Source: Anthostomella pinea
Taxonomy: Eukaryota > Ascomycota > Sordariomycetes > Xylariales > Xylariaceae
Direction: 5' to 3'
NCBI GenBank assembly: GCA_963556695.1
Contig: CAUWAG010000018.1
Span: 1,798,001-1,862,000 of the forward strand
DNA: 64,000 bases
Of the stretch, positions 56,662 to 64,000 are shown piece by piece (the first letter of the stretch is position 1; each line of letters starts with the position of its first letter). The position numbers and the translations under genes were made by a program. The notes beneath the pieces were generated by a model. The model saw nothing but the letters and a program-made list of their open reading frames with translations. It did not search any database and was not told the origin of the DNA.

Positions 56662-57228
56662 TCACAGCACGTTCCCATACTTGTCTACTCGAGGCTCATC
56701 CCATTGCGCAACACGGTCGACTACTCTGACCAAATGAGCGTCATTAGGAGCCTCCCAGACAAAGCCCTCTGGCTCACGAAACTTGTGCTCGTGTGTCCAG
56801 TCCAAGATCTTGTCCAACTTAAGGCATTTCTTGGGGTTCGAAAAAAAAAAGGGAATGGCTCGCCGATTTCGACAAGCCAATTGAAAGTCGCGAAGCTGGT
56901 GCTGCAAGTGTGTTAGTCCATGTTTTGCTCAGAGCAATGGTTGGAGGAAGGCGAGCTCACTCAAAATGACAGGTCAGGCTCTGCCGTACGAGGTCGACAC
57001 AGTGTTCGTAATGTGCTTCGTAGTGTCGTGAATTCTCTAGCTTGGACTTCTTGGTCTCCGAGATCTCCTCGGAGTGGTGATCAAACCAGAGCACGCGGAG
57101 GCAATGCAGGGCGTGGAATCCGTCGAGCTGAGCTAGGTAGCCGCCTCCGGCAGATTCAGGCACTCGTACCGAGTCCAAGGCAGCACCAGCGTTGAGCATA
57201 TCTGCCTCGGACACAGTGATGACGTTTA
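56662..57228 (-). pseudogene. UstYa-like oxidase (DUF3328) remnant, 5' truncated
   Basis: Minus-strand exon 57228-56968 reads VITVSEADMLNAGAALDSVR, VPESAGGGYLAQLDGFHALH and later YEAHYEHCVDLVRQSLTCHF. It contains both HxxHC motifs (HALHC and HYEHC) that define the UstYa family, oxidases that modify ribosomally made cyclic peptides and other secondary metabolites. A 55-nt intron (GTGAGC/CAG, 56967-56913) leads to an exon with KLDKILDWTHEHK, as in the family. Defects: (i) homology stops at 57228, exactly where AT-rich DNA begins, so the membrane anchor and N-terminal part are gone; (ii) a T10 run (A-run at 56840-56849) puts the last exon one base out of frame. No core peptide gene or other biosynthetic partner is visible nearby. 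Confidence 0.72.
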
Positions 57229-58357
57229 AACGTTGTTATTATATTGAAACACCCTCGCTTTATAATTTTATTTTTACTATACAAGTAAATACCTTAAATC
57301 TAGTCGGCTATTTGATATACGACTTTATATTTATATAACTTTACGTTTTAACAAATTAATATATTTTATATAAGTTAAAATAACTTCAAGTGAAAATTAG
57401 AAGCTAAGCGGCGTTTATTTACTTTATAATAAGGTGTAAGTTTTAACTTGCGAAGTAGTACGACTTATTAATTGTAAAATTCTAAATGAGATTTTTTAAT
57501 ACTAATTTGTTATTACTTAAACAATATTAACGTTTTTAGAAATTACGTTTAAATAAATCAAAGTCGATATTCCTTTTTTCCCAATAACCTTTCAAAGATA
57601 ATTCATAGTAAGTTTATAATTTAACAATGATTTTCTTTATAATATATTTAGTGATTAAACTATATTATATATCCGGTTTTATTTAACACTTAAACGATGT
57701 AAATATATAGCTTACATCCAAGGTTTTAATTATGCCTTTTTTTAATCATAAAAATCCAATTTTCAATTTTATTTAAAACCCGATTTTTTATTCAGCTATC
57801 AACAGTTATATTACCAAAGCTTTATATCGTTTCGAAACTATTTAATCAATTACTAAAAAGTAATTATAAATTGTTACATTTTTTTCCTTTTTTAACGAAT
57901 TTTTTTTTCTTCAAATTTATTTAATAATATTTCGACAAAAAACCTTAATATCTTCGTTTTTAACGCTTTCCTTCGTCTAATATAAAGCTAATTAGTAATT
58001 ATATAAATAATTTAACTAACCGTTATTATTTTTACCGTAATAAAACTTATTATAATAATCGTCGCTTAATTAATTATCGTTATTATTATATCGATATTTT
58101 TATTTATTGTGTTGGTTATCGTAATTATCCGCGCGAAAAATTTAATAACCTTAATATCGTTTGTCTCGACCGTAATCCGATCGGTTATTATTATTGATCG
58201 AGTTAGTGTTATTGGTAAGTTAGCACGCGTTATAAACCCTTTAATTAATATATTAAAGAACTCTACTATAATATATCTAATTTAATCTAATTAATTAGAT
58301 CTTTTTTCTCAAAGGTTTTTATCTTTATTATACAAGTTCGTATATTATAGCTAGTAT

Positions 58358-58561
58358 TGTTGGAACAGGCTTGAACGATCAATCATAATACTCGAGTATG
58401 GGGTCAAGGTCATGATGTTGCTGATGGTTGGATTGAGAGGAATCTAGCTGGACTCGAAGGTCTGGCCAAGTGCCCTCTCAATCTACTATCTTATCTTATC
58501 TAATCATACATGTGGGTCCTGGTATAGATGGTTTGCAGTCTGGAATCGCATGCATCCAACA
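58358..58561 (+). mobile_element. Solo LTR, 204 bp, with intact target duplication
   Basis: Starts TGTTGGAACAGG and ends ATCCAACA, giving TG...CA termini with inverted TGTTGG/CCAACA, flanked by AGTAT on both sides (58353-58357 and 58562-58566). It is related to the inverted copy at 51455-51665. Confidence 0.85.
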
Positions 58562-60199
58562 AGTATTATTATTAACGCTATACCGTTGCTTACGCGCTGC
58601 CGCCTTTTTTAAAATGACGACTACTGTGATAGTTGCTACGTCGCTACCACCGGTGATGGTCCTGGGATCACGTAACAGCACGTGACCTCCTGGACGACTG
58701 GTTGTCCCAGACCAATAGAGCTCTGAATTGTGGGGCGGACATACTTATCTAGTTGCCCACCAGATTTGGCTGTGCCGTTTAATCTTCTTTTTTCTCTTTA
58801 GCCAGAGATAGTTATACGTACATAGTAAACAAGGGCTTCTATATTCTATTCACATATATGGAACTTCACAACTATCTTTACTTATTTTCTGTCTTACTAG
58901 CTTAGGACCATCCTTTACAGCTTATAAACCTACTGCGTTTTTAACAAAAAGTACTCCTTTTTTATTAAACGTTTGTTTTTTATCTTCTAACTTTTACTTG
59001 GTAGGTAATTAGCCTCTTTTAGCTTATAAACTTGAGAGTTGATTAAAGCGACCTTCTATATAAAACCGTACGTAGCTTTTAAAAACGAGTTTAATGCCTT
59101 AATAATTAATATAAGTAGCTTTTTAATAGTTTTTAATTTAGTTTTTAATAGGAACTAACTAACTTAACGCTTTATTAATAGTAGTAAGCGTTTTTAAAGT
59201 TTAAATAAAAAGTGGTAAATTAAGGTTTAACAACGGTATTTATACGATAATAATAGCATCTAGCTTTAAAATGACATCTTTTAAGTTAAAAAGACTAAGG
59301 CTAGTAGTATTAAACCCTGCTTAAACGTTTCTTAACGTTATAACAACGTTATATACTTTATAAAACGCTGCGAGAAAGTCCTTTGCAAAACGTAGGTCAT
59401 ATAACGCTAAATAAGATCTTTAATTAAGCGATTGTAATCTCGTTTGAACGGGTTAAAATAACTAACATTTAAAGGTTAAAGCTTATATAACGAGTAAGTA
59501 GGCATATAAAGGGTAATAATACCGTAATTTTGATAATAATAATTAAAACACTAGGAATAATAGCTTTTATAACCATTCAAAATAAAGAGGCGTTTACCGG
59601 CAGTTATACACAGTTTAATATACTTGTTAAAATGCCAAATTTATTTTAAACTAACCTTAATCATAGTTTACCCGTTATTAAATATGGCCACTTTTTAATT
59701 ACGTGGTAATATCGTTTTACGATACTATAATAAGTTTTACCTTATAATAAAATTAATTGTAAAACAACTTAATTATTAGTATTGATAGTAAAGATTGTTA
59801 TAAACTTTTTTCAAAGCTTTATTAAGCTTATTTAAGCCTATTATATCTTTTTACGCTTATACAACTATGCTAGACTTAATAATACCTATTATAAACCTAG
59901 TTTTATTAAATTTGTAAATATCCGCGTTCTAAATACTATATTCTACAACTATTACTACAACTTAGTGAAACTACGCGCAATACAAGTTTAAATGTTTGTT
60001 TAAACCCTTTGAGTAGTTTATTTTATAATAAAAGCGCATTTAAAAGCTTAATAAAGTTTAATAAAATTTTACATCTAGTTCTTTTTAACACATCTAGTCT
60101 TACGCGCTGCTGATAATTAATTTACTACATCTTCAATATAACTATACCGGTGCGGAAATGCTTGCACATTTAAATCGTATTAACATTCAGACTTTGGTG

Positions 60200-60490
60200 G
60201 TTCAGGTCATCATGTTGCTTGCATTCAGGGTACAGATCTATCCATAGGCTCTGGGACCTGTTCTGGTACTAAATACACATACAAACGATAAAGCAAGGCT
60301 TATCCTTTGATTTGGAGGGTAAAGATCCCTTGTCCCAGATACACTAAGCCACAAAGCCTCCTTCCAGGCTGTTCCTTCCTTTCTGTGCTGCTGTCAGCCT
60401 TGTCAGCCTTGTCAGCCGGCCTTGCAGGCAGCCTTGCTAGGCCTGACACCCCTAACACCCTTGTAAGCGTGTTACAGCACACCCGTGAGC
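60200..60490 (-). repeat. Dispersed repeat copy 2 (probable solo LTR)
   Basis: Its reverse complement matches 47530-47790 in order (GACAAGGGATCTTT, GTGTATTTAGTAC). It includes three tandem TGTCAGCCT-type 9-mers (about 60391-60417). Borders are not defined. Confidence 0.5.
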
Positions 60491-60870
60491 CACCTGACTG
60501 CTCACAAATCGAGAATAAAAGAAAGAATAACATTCTTTTTGAAAACTATAAGTTTCAAAGTATTAGATATGCTATCGCGTTGTAATAGCATTTCTTTAAT
60601 TCTATTACTCAAGGTAAAAAGAACGGTTGAAAAGTTTTACAAGTTAAAATATAAAAATATAAAAGTTACGTCGTTTAGCTTGAACAACTAGCTATACGTT
60701 TAATTTATCATAACGCGGTGCTATTATTATTAATAAAGATATAATAGTTTAAATAGTATTGGTTAAAAAGTTTATAACAAGTGTTAACTTATTTATAATA
60801 TTAACTCGCTTATTAACTACATTTTTTATTAATTAAATATTACTATAATTTTAAAAATAGCAGTAAAGCG

Positions 60871-61280
60871 ATAACGTAGATGACAAGCGAGCTACGACGT
60901 AGGTTTTCCATACCAAGAAAGTCGGTGCGTAACCGTGCGTCTACCTTTTAAAAACATCGGAAAAATCCCGGACCTGCTGCATTTAATGTAGCCTTTTCTG
61001 TTGATAATAATGATAGATAGTAATTATTTTTCACTGATTTAATAGCCTGTGCACCCTAGAAAAGCTTTTTTACAAGGGTAGTTTTAGCGTATTTTAAACT
61101 AAATCTTGGAATAAAATAGTTATAAACCTAGAAAAAGTGATATTGATATATTTTTCAAGTTATAAACCTATAAAAAAAGGTCTGAGATCTTTCCGATTTT
61201 TTTCGTCAAGTTAAAAATTAGCGCACCGACGTTTTTTGTATGAAAGCCCCACCTCATAGCTCGCTTGTTATCTACGTTAT
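60871..61280. mobile_element. MITE, about 410 bp, with long inverted ends
   Basis: Left ATAACGTAGATGACAAGCGA (60871-60890) and right, read on the other strand, ATAACGTAGATAACAAGCGA. The inverted similarity continues for about 59 bases to GTCGGTGCG on both sides. The TA at 60872-60873 and 61278-61279 fits a Tc1/mariner-type target duplication. No reading frame inside, so it would depend on a transposase elsewhere. Confidence 0.82.
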
Positions 61281-61370
61281 ATTATTAAGATTATTATAAT
61301 ATTAGCTTAATTAAGCCTTTTCCGCTTATAGTTTAACTAGGTAGTAGCGTAGCCGTTAATACTTAGTGGA

Positions 61371-61808
61371 CCGTGACCGACTTAAAAAGGTTGCACGGAA
61401 AATGCGGTATGAGGTATTGCAAAATCCAGTACAGATAACAGCCGCCTGCCGGCTGTCGGAGACCTGCCAGCTGTCGCATGGTCTGTGCACCGCGCGTCAC
61501 CTATCACTCAACGCGCCTCTTCCACGAGTCCTCTCTCCTTCCTTCTCCCAACTTCATCACACACACACCGTGACTGCAGACACAGCTTGACTTGTACCTA
61601 CTGTACCTTGCCAATTGCACTTGAGACACACATTCAAAAGACACCTTCCAATCGAATTGAATACCTCACAATGCGCCTTCCGCCGCTGTTCCTCACCACC
61701 GGGTCTGCTTGCGACTAGAGTTCGCAACAGTTTCTGAATCTGAGCAACAACGAACCCTCATCTCCATCATGCGCATCCATTCACGACTCGAGCTACACTT
61801 TCTCGACT
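61371..61808. other. Promoter and leader region of the Sfi1 gene
   Basis: GC content returns to core level at about 61420. CT- and CA-rich plus strand from 61500, typical of fungal promoters and leaders; a short upstream frame (ATG at 61671) precedes the gene's ATG. Confidence 0.4.
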
Positions 61809-64000
61809 ATGGGTCACGAAGGATCTGCGCAGCAGCCGACTGTTGCCTTCTCCGACCTCTCCGAAGATGAAGATGAATACTCTCCACCGCCCCGACCAGC
61901 GGGCCGCCCTACGTTTGGCGACACTACCGGACCAGCCACCATTGCTGCGCGCATCCAATCCACGGATTACTCTGACGATGGTATGTTTGCGACGCGCATT
62001 GATCGCTTTCATTGCTAACCCTACCTAGACATCCGACTCCTCTACCAGATTGTCGTCGTGGCCGAACAAATCTGGACCAACGAGCTCACACCCTCTACTC
62101 GCGTCCCTTTCCACGCCTTGTTTCAAGCCTACCACCGAGTCCTCCCTGAGCATGGTATCAACCCCGATCACGACGACCATATCTCCAAGCTCATCTTCTT
62201 GGTCGGCGGCATCCAGGAGAAGGAGTCGTTAATGGGGAAGTATGAGGCGGCTATGACGCGCATTGGTATCAGCCTCGCTATCGATGGCCCCATGTCAGCC
62301 GAATCCGAATCCGACGCCGACGATGAGGATGGTGACGATGATGACGATCCTAAAATGGCGCAAATGGCAGCGGCTTTCCGCCAGAAGCAGCTAGCCAAGT
62401 CCGCCCTCGCGGTGCTTACGGCGCCTGCGGCCCCTCCGGCGACCCAGACACAGTCGCAAGATGAAGCCGACGATGGGGATGACAATAATGAAGCAAAAAT
62501 GGCCAATATGTGTGCCCAATTCGACGCTGCCCGTCAGGCTGATTTGGAAGAAGGCCTCGTGGACCATCTGGAGGCGTGGAGGGAGAACGCGGCCCAAGCC
62601 AAGCGAATGGAAGCCCTAGCTGAGCGTACACGCAAGAACCTTCTTCTGTCACGAGCCTTGGCAACATGGTCGAATCAAGCCGAAGATGCAGCGGCGAAGG
62701 AGCAGCAGGCTACGAAGGCATACGAGATGGCATTGAAGGCCAGAGCCTTGGGACTGCGCCGCCCGACCCCAAATGCTAAAAACGTTGTCAGCACCGGGAT
62801 AAGCGCAGTTGACAGTACTCCCACTGCATATCCCACTGGCGCACCAGCTGCTTATGCCACGAACGAAAATGTCGCCGTCCAGGAAAAGGTCGCTGTCCAG
62901 GAGAAGGCCGCTGTCCAGGAGAAGGCCGCTGTCCAGGAGAAGGTCGCCGCCCCGGAGAAGGTCGCCGCCCCGGAGAAGGTCGTCGCCCCTGTTAAGAAAC
63001 TATCGCCTACGCAAGCGGCATTGGATGCGTACGATACGTTTGATCCTGAAAAAGACGAGCGTACGCAACTGGCGAGACGACATATTCTTCGCATGCGGTT
63101 CTTTGGTGCTTGGGAGAGCTACACAGCTGATAACATCAAGAAGGCCAAGGAGTTCGAGGCAGAGGCACAGAACCAGAGACTTGCCCAGTCCATCCCTACC
63201 TGGCGAGAAGAGGCTGCCTCCCAGACACGGCAGGAGGAGCAGGTTCTTGCGCGCAATGCCGAGCGCGCGAACTTCTACCAGAAGACGACCAAAGCGCTGC
63301 CGATATGGAGAGAGAAGGCTCGAAAGGCGGCTGAACACAAAGAAGGGGTCCTCGAGTACTACGCTGAGCGAGCCGACTACTACTACAAAACCACCAAAGC
63401 GTTGCCTGTACTGAGGCAAAAGGCCGAGCAGGAGGAACAACGGGAAGACCTTCTCGCGCACTACGCGGAACGTGCCAACTTCTTCACCAGCACCACAAAG
63501 GCACTGGGTACATGGCGGACGAAAGCAAAAGAGTCCGCGGAGAAGCAACAGCTCCAGGAACATTACGGCGAACGCGCCGACTACTACTACTCGACTCGAA
63601 ACACCATCGTCGAGTGGCGAGAAATCGCCAAACAGACACGCAGTAAGAGACTGAAAGAAGCTTATTTCGAGACTCGCCGACGAGTGAAGAAGGCCATGGG
63701 TGCGCGTCACGTCAAGCAATGGCGCGAGAAGACACAGCTGATCAATGAGCGCTATGAAGTGATGGAAGCCAACCTGGTATATGCCACTGCCAATCGGGAA
63801 TGGCGACAGGTTGGGCAAGCATTCGATACTTGGCGCAACCGTGCTCGCGAGAAGGAAGAGCAGGCTTTCGAAAGGGAAGAAGAAGCAAAGCGGGTTTCCG
63901 TCGACCAGTGGCGAAAGCAATCGGCAGTCCATATGGAGGTCCAAGCCGAAGCGGAAGAACACTGGGAGGAAAGGGCAAAGTCCAGGGCCTTGAAGACGTG
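61809..64000 (+). CDS. Sfi1-like centrin-binding spindle pole body protein, partial
   Basis: Exon 1 61809-61980 and exon 2 from 62029, open to the window end (at least 714 residues); the 48-nt intron is GTATGT/TAG with a GCTAAC branch. The N-terminus has SDLSEDEDEYSPPPRPAGRP and then the fungal-conserved IRLLYQIVVVAEQIWTNELT, AYHRVLPEHGINPDHDDHIS, KLIFLVGGIQEKESL. An acidic linker and an Ala/Pro region with seven VAVQEK-type hexapeptides (62871-62996) follow. From about residue 400 the Sfi1 repeats start, each about 30-35 residues with a central tryptophan in an A-x-x-x-W-R-x-x-A setting: FFGAWESYTADN, SIPTWREEAAS, ALPIWREKARK, ALGTWRTKAKE, TIVEWREIAKQ, AFDTWRNRARE, SVDQWRKQSAV. Each repeat binds one centrin (Cdc31); the array forms the half-bridge filament that permits spindle pole duplication. 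The C-terminus is outside the window. Confidence 0.9.

Larger units (their letters stand above)
57229..61370. other. AT-rich RIP-like block 2
   Basis: Four kilobases of AT-rich DNA with no gene. GC-balanced islets are the solo LTR 58358-58561, an unassigned islet at about 58600-58800, the dispersed repeat at 60200-60490 and the MITE ends. The remainder resembles DNA mutated by RIP; no ancestral protein could be read. Confidence 0.8.

Noticed and set aside
58600..58800. GC-balanced islet in AT block as a gene or LTR
   Set aside because: No long frame and no inverted TG/CA termini or target duplication could be found; left unassigned.

Overview
The window looks like nuclear DNA of a filamentous ascomycete (Pezizomycotina). 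Genes carry short GT-AG introns (46-118 nt typical) with fungal branch sites such as CTAAC/CTAAT. Recognisable products include fungal Yen1, Pkh1/PDK1, Hym1/Mo25, Snf12, Sfi1 and cytosolic isoleucyl-tRNA synthetase. Fot1/pogo-type DNA transposons and very AT-rich blocks with a C-to-T/G-to-A signature resemble repeat-induced point mutation (RIP). No species can be named from the sequence alone.

Layout. 0.2-9 kb is a mixed zone: an FtsJ-like methyltransferase with a GC-AG intron, a secreted VPS62-domain protein, and several decaying genes (a 5'-truncated fructosamine kinase next to three telomere-type hexamers, a PEX13 fragment, and a two-part, possibly velvet-like gene broken by a frameshift and a stop). 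9.7-46 kb is core, gene-rich DNA: Yen1, a BTB protein, an acyl-protein-thioesterase-like hydrolase, a second broken fructosamine kinase, Pkh1, Snf12, a short-chain dehydrogenase, a multi-pass membrane protein with an internal stop, a SET protein, Hym1/Mo25, IleRS and a 60-residue twin CX9C protein. About 46.3-61.4 kb is an accessory, transposon-rich island. It holds a degenerate Fot1-like element with a solo LTR nested inside, a 368-bp ATT microsatellite, a second solo LTR, two AT-rich blocks, an almost intact pogo/Fot1 element with four in-frame stops, a lone GNAT acetyltransferase, a 5'-truncated UstYa-like oxidase remnant, an inverted pair of related solo LTRs, and a TA-flanked MITE. From 61.8 kb core DNA resumes with Sfi1, which runs off the window.

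The core genes are housekeeping and signalling genes with no common pathway: PDK1-type kinase and Mo25 scaffold in morphogenesis signalling, Snf12 and SET protein in chromatin, Yen1 in recombination, IleRS in translation, the CX9C protein in mitochondria, Sfi1 at the spindle pole body. The most informative part is the island, which preserves insertion order (nested elements with intact target duplications) and a local RIP gradient. All exon borders were read by eye from splice signals and reading frame; no homology search was possible, and family names rest on remembered motifs. Several single-base disruptions could be assembly errors rather than true decay.
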